Of a stretch of 64,000 bases of DNA, positions 1 through 8,461 are shown piece after piece (positions within the stretch are counted from its first letter, which is position 1; each line of letters begins with the position of its first letter). The notes beneath the pieces are model-generated. The model made no database searches and was not told where the DNA came from. It worked only from the letters and a program-made list of their open reading frames with translations. The stretch is from Lentilitoribacter sp039986595. Lineage in GTDB: Bacteria; Pseudomonadota; Alphaproteobacteria; Rhizobiales; Rhizobiaceae. The translations under genes and the position numbers were made by a program. The stretch lies in assembly GCA_039986595.1 (NCBI GenBank), contig JBDWQJ010000002.1, positions 124,001-188,000 of the forward strand, read 5' to 3'.

Positions 1-1
1 T

Positions 2-589
2 GTAAAGCTTTCGGATTCATTTTCAACCGGCTCGTCCATTATGCCGCAAAAGAAAAATCCTGATGCAGCTGAATTGGTGCGTGCAAAAACCGGACGTATA
101 AATGGTGCAATGGTTGGACTTCTAACTGTTATGAAGGGCCTTCCGCTGGCCTATTCAAAAGACATGCAAGAAGATAAAGAACAAGTCTTCGATGCAGCCA
201 ATAGCCTAGAACTTGCACTAGCAGCAATGGCAGGAATGGTTGCCGATATGCATGTTAACAAAGACGCAATGCATAAAGCTGCGGGTTCTGGTTTCTCAAC
301 GGCAACAGATTTGGCCGACTGGTTGGTTCGTGAAGCGGGTCTTCCATTCCGTGATGCGCACCATGCTACAGGAGCAGCCGTCGCATTGGCTGAAACGCAA
401 GGTGTTGAACTACACGAACTTGCACTATCTGATTTACAAGAAATCAATAGCGCAATTACCGACGATATTTATTCAGTCCTAACCGTTGAAGCATCTGTTG
501 CATCACGAAAAAGCTTTGGCGGAACGGCACCTGATAATGTGCGCGAACAGATTAAATATTGGAAATCGAAAAACTGGCTTTCAAACTAA
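2..589 (+). CDS. argH: argininosuccinate lyase, C-terminal part (5' end outside window)
   Basis: This is the last step of arginine synthesis: argininosuccinate is split into arginine and fumarate in the cytosol. The reading frame is open from base 2 and contains the fumarase/aspartase superfamily signature GSSIMPQKKNP, whose flexible loop carries the catalytic serine. About 195 codons remain of a protein normally near 465 residues, so more than half is missing to the left. An internal ATG at 41 lies inside the signature and is not a start. The gene is followed by a small lipoprotein gene and lysA, an order common in Hyphomicrobiales. Identity is secure. Confidence 0.96.
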   Translation, partial: VKLSDSFSTGSSIMPQKKNPDAAELVRAKTGRINGAMVGLLTVMKGLPLAYSKDMQEDKEQVFDAANSLELALAAMAGMVADMHVNKDAMHKAAGSGFSTATDLADWLVREAGLPFRDAHHATGAAVALAETQGVELHELALSDLQEINSAITDDIYSVLTVEASVASRKSFGGTAPDNVREQIKYWKSKNWLSN

Positions 590-701
590 GCCCGGCACGC
601 AACCTCTTTTTAAAAACCTTAGTAGAAAAAAAGGGGTGCTTTGTGTTGATTTTTTCGTTAAAAGGTTGCTCATTATTTAAGCCTTACAAAGGACATAGCT
701 C

Positions 702-863
702 ATGAAGCTTTCAAGACTTTCCATCGTGCTAGCCGCTCTTATGTGCGTATTGTCCGCATGTGGTAGTAAAACAGATTTGATTGCACCTACAACAATCGCT
801 GAACCTGTGGCACAACCAGTGACGAACGAAACGCCAAAGCAACCTGGCATTCTGTTAGACTAG
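702..863 (+). CDS. lptM: small LptM-like lipoprotein
   Basis: This 53-codon gene starts with ATG at 702, after AAAGGA at 688-693. The product has a short signal peptide with lipobox L-S-A-C, so Cys20 would be lipidated. The mature part is about 34 residues, Pro/Thr-rich, and begins CGSKTDLIAPT. That resembles the C-G-x-K-x-x-L start of LptM, the small lipoprotein (formerly YifL) that helps the LPS translocon LptDE mature in enterobacteria. A lipoprotein of this kind is regularly found between argH and lysA in alphaproteobacteria. The lipoprotein call is firm. Assignment to LptM rests on the short motif and the position. Confidence 0.8.
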   Translation: MKLSRLSIVLAALMCVLSACGSKTDLIAPTTIAEPVAQPVTNETPKQPGILLD

Positions 864-878
864 TTTTAAGAGCACCTA

Positions 879-2147
879 ATGAACCATTTTGATTATATCG
901 ATGGCGTCTTGCACGCTGAAGGCGTTTCTATTCAAGACATCGCTCGTGAAGTTGGCACGCCGTTTTATTGCTATTCTACAGCAACATTTGCACGTCATTT
1001 CAACGTTTATAAAGACGCATTTTCGGGTTTAGATTCGCTTGTTTGTTACGCAATGAAAGCAAATTCAAACCAAGCTATTCTTGCAACATTGGCAGATCTA
1101 GGTTCAGGTGTTGATATCGTATCTGAAGGCGAATTAAGACGCGCGTTGCAGGCTGGAATTGATGCAAAAAAAATCGTCTTCTCCGGAGTTGGAAAAAAAG
1201 CATACGAAATGGATGCAGCGCTACAAGCAGGTATCTTGTGCTTTAATGTTGAATCCGAGCCTGAATTAGAGCTGCTTAATCAACGCGCTCTCAAAATGGG
1301 CGTTAAAGCACCAGTCTCTTTCAGAATAAACCCTGATGTGGATGCCAAAACCCACGCGAAAATCTCAACAGGTAAAAAAGAAAACAAGTTCGGAATTTCC
1401 TATAAACGCGCACCAGAGGTTTTTGAGCGCGCGAGCAAAATGGAAGGCATCGATGCGCATGGCATTGATATGCATATCGGAAGTCAAATCACAGATCTGC
1501 AACCATTTGACGATGCGTTTGTGCTCGTCGTGGATCTTGTCGAAAGCCTTAGATCAAAAGGTTATAAAATTGATCACGTCGATATTGGCGGCGGCTTAGG
1601 CATTCCTTATAAAAACGATAATTCACCCCCACCTGATCCAACAGCTTATGCAAAAGTTGCCGAAGAACGTCTTAAATCATTAGGATGCAAAGTTTTAATG
1701 GAACCCGGTCGTTTAATCGCGGGTAATGCGGGCATTTTAGTTACCGAAGTGATCTACGTCAAAGATGGCGGTGAGAAAAACTTTGTCATCGTTGATGGCG
1801 CAATGAACGATCTTATTCGCCCAACGCTTTATGATGCCTTTCATGAGATTTTGCCGGTCGAAATTTCAGCGGTAAACTCACCTGCAATGACAGCTGATAT
1901 TGTTGGGCCTGTTTGTGAGACGGGAGACTATCTCGCTCTTAACCGCCAAATGTCAGAACCAAATCCGGGTGATTTGATCGCAGTTAGTAGCGCTGGCGCT
2001 TATGGCGCGGTGCAATCTGGTACTTATAACACACGACCACTTGTTCCTGAGGTTTTGGTCAATGGCAGTGAATATCACGTGATACGTCCACGCCAAGAAG
2101 TGCAAGACATCATCGCAATGGACTCTATGCCCGATTGGCTAAAATAG
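879..2147 (+). CDS. lysA: diaminopimelate decarboxylase
   Basis: PLP-dependent decarboxylation of meso-diaminopimelate to L-lysine, the final step of lysine synthesis; it also drains a peptidoglycan precursor. The product has 422 residues, normal for the family. The alanine-racemase-type barrel holds the PLP lysine in CYAMKANSN (Lys60), followed by HIGSQI, a glycine-rich phosphate-binding GGGLGIPY and EPGRLIAGNAG. The C-terminal beta domain supplies catalytic Cys346 in PVCETGDYLA. The gene begins 15 nt after the lipoprotein gene, so both are probably co-transcribed from upstream. A 7-bp hairpin directly follows the stop codon. Confidence 0.97.
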   Translation: MNHFDYIDGVLHAEGVSIQDIAREVGTPFYCYSTATFARHFNVYKDAFSGLDSLVCYAMKANSNQAILATLADLGSGVDIVSEGELRRALQAGIDAKKIVFSGVGKKAYEMDAALQAGILCFNVESEPELELLNQRALKMGVKAPVSFRINPDVDAKTHAKISTGKKENKFGISYKRAPEVFERASKMEGIDAHGIDMHIGSQITDLQPFDDAFVLVVDLVESLRSKGYKIDHVDIGGGLGIPYKNDNSPPPDPTAYAKVAEERLKSLGCKVLMEPGRLIAGNAGILVTEVIYVKDGGEKNFVIVDGAMNDLIRPTLYDAFHEILPVEISAVNSPAMTADIVGPVCETGDYLALNRQMSEPNPGDLIAVSSAGAYGAVQSGTYNTRPLVPEVLVNGSEYHVIRPRQEVQDIIAMDSMPDWLK

Positions 2148-2149
2148 AT

Positions 2150-2169
2150 CTTCACAAATTTGTGTGAAG
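2150..2169 (+). terminator. hairpin after lysA, weak terminator candidate
   Basis: CTTCACA (2150-2156) and TGTGAAG (2163-2169) form a perfect 7-bp stem with a 6-nt loop, starting 3 nt after the lysA stop codon. There is no clear T-run behind it, so it may slow decay or pausing rather than terminate transcription. Confidence 0.35.
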
Positions 2170-2262
2170 TGAAATTCAATCTTCTCCCATATGTGACCTC
2201 GTTTTTGACACAAGACCATGTTAGGCTCACCAAATCAGAGTGATAACCACGTGCGAGGGTCC

Positions 2263-4857
2263 ATGAGCGAACGCCCCTTTGACATCAAAGGAAGACTAGC
2301 GAAACATCGCTTTGTCACGCGTACCATCATGATTTTTGAACGCTTGTGGTCCGCAGCGTTTATACCCATCAGCATCATCGGCGCGTTTGTTGCGCTTTCA
2401 TGGTTTGGCGCATTCCGCATAGCGCCCTTCTGGGTCGGGTATATTCTTGCAGCAATTTTGATTGTTGGGTTTATCGTTTCACTTCGTCATTTCAAGACCT
2501 TCAAATTGCCAAACACGCATGAGGTCAATACTCGCATAGAACAAGACAACAAAATTGATCATGAAGGTATCGCAATCCAACTTCAGTCCATAAGCCAATC
2601 AGAAGATGAAACCGCTTCTGCTTTATGGAAAGAACACAAAACACGGATGTGGGCAAAATTATCAGATGTGAAGCGCGGTAATTATCAATCAGATATACCT
2701 GACAGAGACCCCTATGCTTTGCGCGTTTTTGTCCTCTTACTGTTGACCTCAGGCTTTGCTTACTCTTTTTCAGGGCAAGCGGGACAACTAAGCGATGTCG
2801 TAAATTTACGGCCACCAATTGAACAAAACACAGACCGTATCCGCATCGATGCGTGGGTCACCCCGCCGGCATATACCAATCGCGCTCCAATATTCTTAAA
2901 TCAATTGCAATCACGAGAAACAGCGATCTCAATTCCTGAAAAAAGCGAAATTACAATTCGCATCGTGGGTTTAAATCAAGATGAAAACGTTGAACTGCCA
3001 AGTGTAAGCTTTATGGCAAAAGACGGGACCATGTTGCCGTTAACACCATCAGATGAAAGCACGCAATCCTCAACGAGTTTTGAATATACCCCTGATGAAG
3101 ATGGTACTTTAAGAGTTTTGGATAGTCATGTGTGGGAGCTTGCGGTTATTGCAGACAATCCGCCTGAAATTGACTTTCACGAGGAACCAACACAAGCTCA
3201 AAATGGCGCATTGCAACTCGCTTATAAAACAACGGATGATTATGGCGTTGTTGGTGCACGGGCAGAAATAACATCCATATACGGCGTTGATGATCATGCT
3301 TTGCAATTATATGAAGATCCGGTTGTGGATCTGCAATTGCCGCGTCGATCAAGCGAAGACGGTTTGGCAACTACAAGCTACGATCTAACCGATCACCCAT
3401 TGTCTGGTGAGGAGGTTTATATCACGCTTGTTGCTATTGATGGCGCGGGACAGGAAACACGCACTGAACCCTTGCAAACAATACTACCTCAAAAAAACTT
3501 TGTCTCGCTTTTGGCACAGTCAATTGTTGAGCAACGCCAGATTATTGCCTTTGATGCTTTTGAACGTTTTAGAGCAATCGAACTCAATGATGCGCTAACC
3601 ATTTTGCCAGAAGTTACGATCCCAAGCATTCGAGATTTTTTGCTGGTGAAATCAGCTCGTGAGGGGCTTGCCCTCGCCTATAGTGAAGACGCTATGCTGC
3701 GTTCCATTGATGAACTTTGGGAAATCGCGCTGCTTTTAGAAGATGGCAATTTGTCACTCGCTGAACAACGATTAAGAGATGCGCAGCGTGAATTGTCTGA
3801 GGCTTTAGAAAATGGCGCATCAGACGAAGAAATTGCAGATCTCATGGAAGAGCTGCGCGAAGCTATGCAAGAGTTTATGGAAGCATTAGCGCAGCAAAAT
3901 CAAAATAATCAACAACCACAAAACCAACAATCACAAACCCAAGAGCTTGAGCAACGTGACTTGCAAGACATGCTTGATCAGATTGAAGACATGGCCCGAT
4001 CGGGTAATCGCGAGCAGGCCCAACAGATGTTGCAGGATTTGCAAAACATGATGAACAATCTGCAAGCCAATCGTCAGCAGCAGCAACAACAGCAAAATGG
4101 TGAGCAAAGCCCTATTGAGCAACAAATGGAAGAGCTTGGACAAATCTTGCGCGAACAACAGCAGTTGATGGACCAAACGTTTAATATGCAACAGCGTCAA
4201 TCAGAGGCAGAGCAACAACGTTCACAAAACCAACAAAACAACCCGCAAAGTCCTAATAACCAGCAGAACCAAAACAATGAAAGTGGTCAGCAAGAACCGA
4301 TGTCGCCGGAAGAGCTCGCCGATGCACTTGAGCAATTGCGCCAACAACAGCAAGAGCTGCAAGAACAATTGCAAGAGTTGATGGAACAAATGGAAGAAGA
4401 AGGATTAGAACCAACTGAAGGATTAAGCGAAGCTGGTGAAGCCATGGGGCAAGCCGAAGGTGAATTGGGTGAAGGTGATACGGGCGAAGCTGGCAATCAG
4501 CAAGGCAGAGCTTTGCAGGCGTTGCGCCAAGGTGCGCAACAAATGCTCAATCAACTTCAACAACAAATGCAAGCGCAAGGTCAAGGGCAAGGCCAGGGAC
4601 GCGGTGAAGGTTTGGGTAATCAGCCAGGCCAACAGGGTCAGCAAGGACAAGGCAATCAACGCGATCCGCTGGGACGTCGACAAGGTGGTGATCGCGAAGG
4701 GCTATATGGACGCAGCGAAAATGGTAATTTCGATGATGCTGATAATGTTCAGCGCGCACGCGAAATATTGGAAATCATCCGCAGACGCCTGGGTGAAAAC
4801 TTCAGGTTAGACTTTGAAAAAGATTATCTCGAGCGATTGTTAAAACCGACAGAATAG
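2263..4857 (+). CDS. TIGR02302 family membrane protein with long Gln-rich region
   Basis: This is the large conserved alphaproteobacterial protein usually found downstream of lysA (TIGR02302/DUF4175); its function is unknown. Numbering from the ATG at 2263 (864 residues), hydrophobic segments lie near 31-51, 55-75 and 151-172, so the N-terminus is membrane-anchored. A beta-rich middle part follows. From about residue 540 to 800 the protein is dominated by Gln, Asn and Glu in coiled-coil-like blocks, then becomes Gly/Gln-rich, and it ends in a short conserved basic helix. I prefer ATG 2263 over ATG 2218 because GAGGG precedes it; the upstream ATG has no ribosome binding site. The family call is confident, but no biochemical role can be stated. 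Confidence 0.85.
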   Translation: MSERPFDIKGRLAKHRFVTRTIMIFERLWSAAFIPISIIGAFVALSWFGAFRIAPFWVGYILAAILIVGFIVSLRHFKTFKLPNTHEVNTRIEQDNKIDHEGIAIQLQSISQSEDETASALWKEHKTRMWAKLSDVKRGNYQSDIPDRDPYALRVFVLLLLTSGFAYSFSGQAGQLSDVVNLRPPIEQNTDRIRIDAWVTPPAYTNRAPIFLNQLQSRETAISIPEKSEITIRIVGLNQDENVELPSVSFMAKDGTMLPLTPSDESTQSSTSFEYTPDEDGTLRVLDSHVWELAVIADNPPEIDFHEEPTQAQNGALQLAYKTTDDYGVVGARAEITSIYGVDDHALQLYEDPVVDLQLPRRSSEDGLATTSYDLTDHPLSGEEVYITLVAIDGAGQETRTEPLQTILPQKNFVSLLAQSIVEQRQIIAFDAFERFRAIELNDALTILPEVTIPSIRDFLLVKSAREGLALAYSEDAMLRSIDELWEIALLLEDGNLSLAEQRLRDAQRELSEALENGASDEEIADLMEELREAMQEFMEALAQQNQNNQQPQNQQSQTQELEQRDLQDMLDQIEDMARSGNREQAQQMLQDLQNMMNNLQANRQQQQQQQNGEQSPIEQQMEELGQILREQQQLMDQTFNMQQRQSEAEQQRSQNQQNNPQSPNNQQNQNNESGQQEPMSPEELADALEQLRQQQQELQEQLQELMEQMEEEGLEPTEGLSEAGEAMGQAEGELGEGDTGEAGNQQGRALQALRQGAQQMLNQLQQQMQAQGQGQGQGRGEGLGNQPGQQGQQGQGNQRDPLGRRQGGDREGLYGRSENGNFDDADNVQRAREILEIIRRRLGENFRLDFEKDYLERLLKPTE

Positions 4858-4893
4858 CTGCCGAAAAAACTTCGCTCGAAAATTTAATTTGAT

Positions 4894-5253
4894 TTAAGCT
4901 GCAAGAGCCTGTGCAACGGCATTACGAATATCAGGCAATGAGAATGGTTTAGGCACCACATCGACGATAATTTTTTCAAGATTATCAGCGCGTTCACGTT
5001 GCTCTGCATAACCTGTCATCAATAGAATTTTGGTATTCGGATAAAGTTTTGCTGTTTCCTCGGCAAGTGCGATACCATCCATAACCGGCATGCGAATATC
5101 TGACAAAAGCAGATCAAATTCATCCTGCTCCAACTTTTCTAATCCGTCTGATCCATCTTCAGCTTCCGTTGTCTCATGCCCATCCATGCGCAGTGCACGT
5201 GCAACAAAAGAACGCAAAGCAGTTTCATCTTCGGTAATTAGAATTTTGGCCAT
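4894..5253 (-). CDS. cpdR: CpdR-like single-domain response regulator
   Basis: A stand-alone receiver domain of 119 residues. It has the acidic pair near the N-terminus (ITEDE), phosphoacceptor Asp52 in LLLSDIRMP, Thr80 and Lys102 in PKPF. It closely resembles CpdR, which when unphosphorylated primes the ClpXP protease for CtrA and other cell-cycle substrates in Caulobacter and rhizobia. The protein ends in Ala-Ala, compatible with being a ClpX substrate itself (inference). I chose the ATG at 5253 because AGGG lies 9 nt upstream; the ATG at 5262 abuts that AGGG. It lies downstream of hpt, separated by about 160 nt with palindromes that could hold its own promoter. Confidence 0.85.
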   Translation of the reverse strand: MAKILITEDETALRSFVARALRMDGHETTEAEDGSDGLEKLEQDEFDLLLSDIRMPVMDGIALAEETAKLYPNTKILLMTGYAEQRERADNLEKIIVDVVPKPFSLPDIRNAVAQALAA

Positions 5254-5295
5254 TGAACACACATCCCTAAATCCGCATCTTATATCGATGCTAAG

Positions 5296-5309
5296 TCGAA
5301 TTCATTCGA
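5296..5309. promoter_or_regulatory. perfect palindrome upstream of cpdR
   Basis: TCGAATTCATTCGA is a 6+2+6 perfect inverted repeat about 45 nt upstream of the cpdR start. A second palindrome, CCGTAAATACGG, occupies 5351-5362. Both lie in the only gap between hpt and cpdR and are operator-like. No binding protein is known to me for either. Confidence 0.3.
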
Positions 5310-5414
5310 GCTTTTCGATGCACCTATTAAAACACGAATTTCTTTTCGGGCCGTAAATACGGTTGGTAAACAATCTCTCAATTTTTGTAAATTGCTGCGC
5401 CGGGTGTTTAGTAA

Positions 5415-5960
5415 CTACTCAGCATCACCAGTAACAATTCCAACATATGGTAATTCGCGGAATGCATAGGCAACGTCCATTCCGTAACCAACGACAAAAT
5501 AGTCTGGGCAGACAAAACCGACATGGTCGGCAACCAGTTCGCCTTTACGCTTTGATTCTTTATCAAGCAAAACAGCAAGGCCAACATCCTTCGCACCGCG
5601 CTCATACATAAGATCACGTGCAAAACGAAGCGTATTGCCTGATTCTAAAATATCATCGATCAACAACACGTCACGACCTGTTACGTTACTATCGATATCT
5701 TTGATGATTTTAACTTCTTTACCTTCAGTGCCAGTGCCGTAGCTCGACAATGTGATAAATTCTACTTCAGGTGCAAGACCTGCACGATAAAGCGCACGAA
5801 CCAAATCAGCAGCGAAGATAAAAGAACCTTTTAAGATGGCAACAACTAAAAGATCATTTTTCGGACTAGCCGCAATCTCAGAAGCTATACGCTCAATTTT
5901 TTCTTCAATTTCTTTATCTGAAAAAAGAACATCAATGTTCTTGCCGCGCACAACTTCCAT
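5415..5960 (-). CDS. hpt: hypoxanthine phosphoribosyltransferase
   Basis: Purine salvage: converts hypoxanthine (and usually guanine) plus PRPP to IMP or GMP in the cytosol. The 181-residue product has the family's normal length. The PRPP-binding loop is VLLIDDILESGNTL, roughly residues 97-110, with the two acidic residues of type I phosphoribosyltransferases. It also contains LLVVAILKGSFIFAADL and the purine-contacting FVVGYGMD near the C-terminus. It lies 42 nt downstream of the unknown membrane-protein gene on the same strand, and cpdR follows. Confidence 0.95.
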   Translation of the reverse strand: MEVVRGKNIDVLFSDKEIEEKIERIASEIAASPKNDLLVVAILKGSFIFAADLVRALYRAGLAPEVEFITLSSYGTGTEGKEVKIIKDIDSNVTGRDVLLIDDILESGNTLRFARDLMYERGAKDVGLAVLLDKESKRKGELVADHVGFVCPDYFVVGYGMDVAYAFRELPYVGIVTGDAE

Positions 5961-6002
5961 AATTTAACTCTCATTCTGATATTAAAGCCAGTGTGACTTG
6001 TA

Positions 6003-6611
6003 TCAGTCCTGCGCACCGAAATAAATAACAGAACCCTCAGAAGAGCCTTTAACCACAGAACCTTCACCCACAGCATGCAATGATGAGGTTTTATCTTGTA
6101 AAACCGGGTTCTTCTTACCTAAAATTTTCGAATTTTGCGCGCTGCGATTTGTTATTTCTGGGATCGCTGGCAACGTATCAATGCTACCGGTTGCCACAGA
6201 TGCATCCGGTAGAAAGCTTTTCATTTCATTGGCAATTTGATCAGCAGCACCTTCGCGATCCAACATCCACACGATTGGCAACACAGCTGCAATTGTAAAC
6301 ACACAGATAGCGACAGACAAAATAAACTGACTTGCAAAGGGGGATTTACGTTCTAATGGCGTATCTTTAGAAAAAATATTTAAACCTTTTTTCGGAACTG
6401 AACTTACCGAATGTTCACTTCCATTCAACTTACCAAAATTTGGTTTTTGTGTTTTGTATGCTTCTTTTATGTCTGCACGGTTATTGCTTTGATCTTCCAC
6501 AATAGTTTCAAAAATCGCATCTTCGATGTCTCGCTCAAAGGATGTGAAGATTTCAGATCCGATCGTAGATGTACCTTGTTTTAAAGAATGAGGTTGAGCG
6601 TTAGCTGACAT
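6003..6611 (-). CDS. uncharacterised single-pass membrane protein next to ftsE
   Basis: I do not recognise this protein. From the ATG at 6611 it has 202 residues: a polar, charged N-terminal half with no Cys pair, one strong hydrophobic segment (FILSVAICVFTIAAVLPIVW, about residues 95-115), then a Ser/Thr/Asn-rich C-terminal half. An in-frame TTG at 6650 could add 13 residues, but it has no ribosome binding site. The gene is divergent from ftsE. In other Hyphomicrobiales I recall a zinc-ribbon (MJ0042-type) single-pass protein at this position. The topology is similar but no zinc ribbon is present, so any homology is a guess. A CtrA-like site lies just upstream. Confidence 0.6.
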   Translation of the reverse strand: MSANAQPHSLKQGTSTIGSEIFTSFERDIEDAIFETIVEDQSNNRADIKEAYKTQKPNFGKLNGSEHSVSSVPKKGLNIFSKDTPLERKSPFASQFILSVAICVFTIAAVLPIVWMLDREGAADQIANEMKSFLPDASVATGSIDTLPAIPEITNRSAQNSKILGKKNPVLQDKTSSLHAVGEGSVVKGSSEGSVIYFGAQD

Positions 6612-6680
6612 AAAAAGTTCTCTATGTAGATTTATACTTTCACCAAGCAAAAATTGGCGCTTAACAATTGGTAAATGAAT

Positions 6681-6699
6681 ATGGTTAACAGATCGGTAA
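6681..6699 (-). promoter_or_regulatory. CtrA-box-like site between the membrane-protein gene and ftsE
   Basis: Read on the minus strand the site is TTAC-N7-TTAACCAT, one mismatch from the alphaproteobacterial CtrA consensus TTAA-N7-TTAACCAT and with the full extended right half. A weaker second site, TTTA-N7-TTAA, lies at about 6661-6675. Both fall in the divergent spacer, so they could serve the leftward gene, ftsE, or both. Confidence 0.45.
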
Positions 6700-6816
6700 T
6701 TTCTTCTGTGCTAGTGCTATTTTCAAACAAGTTTCCCTCGCATGATTTGTGTAAACACTTGGCTGGGATCTGCAATTGAAGCTATAAGCAGCCTATAGCA
6801 ATTAGGGATTTTCAAA

Positions 6817-7479
6817 TTGATTCGATTGGAAAATGTTGGTGTCAGATATGGTATGGGTCCGGAAATTTTGCGCGACCTTACCTTTGATATACCAAAACAC
6901 TCATTCCAATTTCTAACCGGACCATCAGGCGCGGGGAAAACAACGCTCATGCGCCTGCTCTTTATGTCTTTGCGGCCAACACGCGGCAACATCTCAATGT
7001 TTGGCAGAGATGTCGTTGATATTCCGCGAGATGAGTTACCATTATTGCGCCGCCGAATTGGCATTGTGTTCCAAGATTTCAGACTGCTCAACCATTTAAC
7101 CACCTATGAAAATGTCGCCCTGCCCTTGCGCGTTCGCGGCAAAGAGGAAAGTTCCTATCGTGCAGATGTTGTGGAATTGCTTGAATGGGTTGGTTTGGGT
7201 GAACGCATTCATGTCCGTCCGCAAGTTTTATCAGGCGGTGAAAAACAGCGTATTGCAATTGCGCGTGCGCTCATTGATCGCCCCGAAATACTCTTAGCCG
7301 ATGAGCCAACAGGTAATGTTGATCCACCAATGGCATTGCGACTTTTATCTTTATTTAAAGAGCTCAATCGCTTGGGAACTGCCGTCTTAATCGCAACACA
7401 CGATCTCAATTTGATGGAGCAAGTTGACGCAAGACACATGATTTTATCGGAAGGGCATATCGACATCTATGATAGATAA
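6817..7479 (+). CDS. ftsE: cell division ATP-binding protein FtsE (TTG start)
   Basis: ATPase half of the FtsEX complex, which sits at the divisome and activates periplasmic murein hydrolases through EnvC-type adaptors. The product has 220 residues. Walker A is GPSGAGKTTL (about 35-44), the Q-loop is in FQDFRLL, the ABC signature is LSGGEKQRIAIARAL, and Walker B is EILLADEPTGNVDP. The start is a TTG at 6817 with AGGGA at 6804-6808, 8 nt upstream; no ATG gives a full N-terminus (IRLENVGVRYG). It overlaps ftsX by 11 nt, indicating translational coupling. An EnvC-like gene lies at 42.3 kb in this window. Confidence 0.95.
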   Translation: MIRLENVGVRYGMGPEILRDLTFDIPKHSFQFLTGPSGAGKTTLMRLLFMSLRPTRGNISMFGRDVVDIPRDELPLLRRRIGIVFQDFRLLNHLTTYENVALPLRVRGKEESSYRADVVELLEWVGLGERIHVRPQVLSGGEKQRIAIARALIDRPEILLADEPTGNVDPPMALRLLSLFKELNRLGTAVLIATHDLNLMEQVDARHMILSEGHIDIYDR

Positions 7480-8461
7480 AGCCAAACAAAGTGTCGCAAA
7501 GGTCAAAAAGGTTGCCAAACAGCAGTTCAAGGCACCCGCTCCCATTGTGCCGCCTGCAAATCTATCGAGTAAAGCACTCATCGTTGTCGTCATTATCATG
7601 TCATTTCTGGCATGTTTAACGCTTGGCTTTGTCACACTCATTCAAGAAACATCTAAAACTTGGCAAAATCAAATTTCAGAAGAAATTACAATCCAAATCA
7701 AACCAGAAGAAGGGCGAGATATGGAAATTGCGCTTTTGGATGCGAAAAGTTTAGCGCTTGAATTCTCTGGCACTTTAAGCGCAGAGATTGTTGATAAAAC
7801 AGATACCGCTCGACTATTGGAGCCATGGCTGGGTGAAGGCTTTAATATGGATGAATTACCAGTTCCGCGGTTGCTCATCATTACCATCGACAAGGACAAT
7901 CCGCCAGATTTTGATAGCATGCGTAAAACCCTTGCCGAGACCATTCCAAATGCTTATCTGGATGACCATCGTACATGGGTAGGCCGCCTTGTGAGCATGG
8001 CACAAAACACGGTATTTATTGGCGTTGGACTGCTCTCACTGGTGCTCGTCGCAACCACATTAACTGTTGTTTTTGCGACGCGTGGCGCGATGTCAGTCAA
8101 CCACGAAATCATAGAAGTACTGCATTTTGTTGGTGCTGAATCCTCTTTTGTTGCAAACGAATTCCAAAAGCACTTTTTGCTCACAGGGTTTTATGGGGGC
8201 GCAATTGGTGGTGGATTGGCAGCATTTGTGTTTTTTATCACAGATATTTGGCAAGGTGCCAGCATGGCAACAGCGCTTAATGATCAGGCAAGCGCTCTAT
8301 TTGGCAGCTTTTCCATGGGCCCCGCTGGATATTTAGGGATCGCAATTATTATCGTTACTGTTGCGATACTTACGGCTTTAACAACCCGTATCACAGTGAT
8401 TAAAACAATCCGCGAAATTGATATCGTTAGATCTGATCCTGCTCGGTCTGATCTTGCCTAA
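7469..8461 (+). CDS. ftsX: cell division protein FtsX
   Basis: Membrane permease-like partner of FtsE. The 330-residue protein shows the family topology: a cytoplasmic N-terminus with many Lys residues, TM1 (ALIVVVIIMSFLACLTLGFV, about residues 35-55), a large periplasmic loop of about 120 residues, and three C-terminal TM segments (TVFIGVGLLSLVLVATTLTV; GGAIGGGLAAFVFFI; GYLGIAIIIVTVAILTAL). The start codon lies inside ftsE, so FtsE and FtsX are made together. The periplasmic loop would contact an EnvC-like activator. Confidence 0.92.
   Translation: MIDKAKQSVAKVKKVAKQQFKAPAPIVPPANLSSKALIVVVIIMSFLACLTLGFVTLIQETSKTWQNQISEEITIQIKPEEGRDMEIALLDAKSLALEFSGTLSAEIVDKTDTARLLEPWLGEGFNMDELPVPRLLIITIDKDNPPDFDSMRKTLAETIPNAYLDDHRTWVGRLVSMAQNTVFIGVGLLSLVLVATTLTVVFATRGAMSVNHEIIEVLHFVGAESSFVANEFQKHFLLTGFYGGAIGGGLAAFVFFITDIWQGASMATALNDQASALFGSFSMGPAGYLGIAIIIVTVAILTALTTRITVIKTIREIDIVRSDPARSDLA

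Noticed and set aside
599..669. GCAACCT/AGGTTGC long-range inverted repeat after argH
   Set aside because: Arms are only 7 nt and 57 nt apart; likely chance.
3931..4200. Leu-rich minus-strand ORF opposite the Gln-rich region
   Set aside because: It is the antisense of CAA/CAG-rich codons of the TIGR02302 gene and has no ribosome binding site or family match.
4070..4640. Repetitive CAA/CAG tracts looking like a tandem repeat or CRISPR-like array
   Set aside because: Units are irregular, there are no spacers of constant length, and the frame codes for a Gln-rich protein segment.
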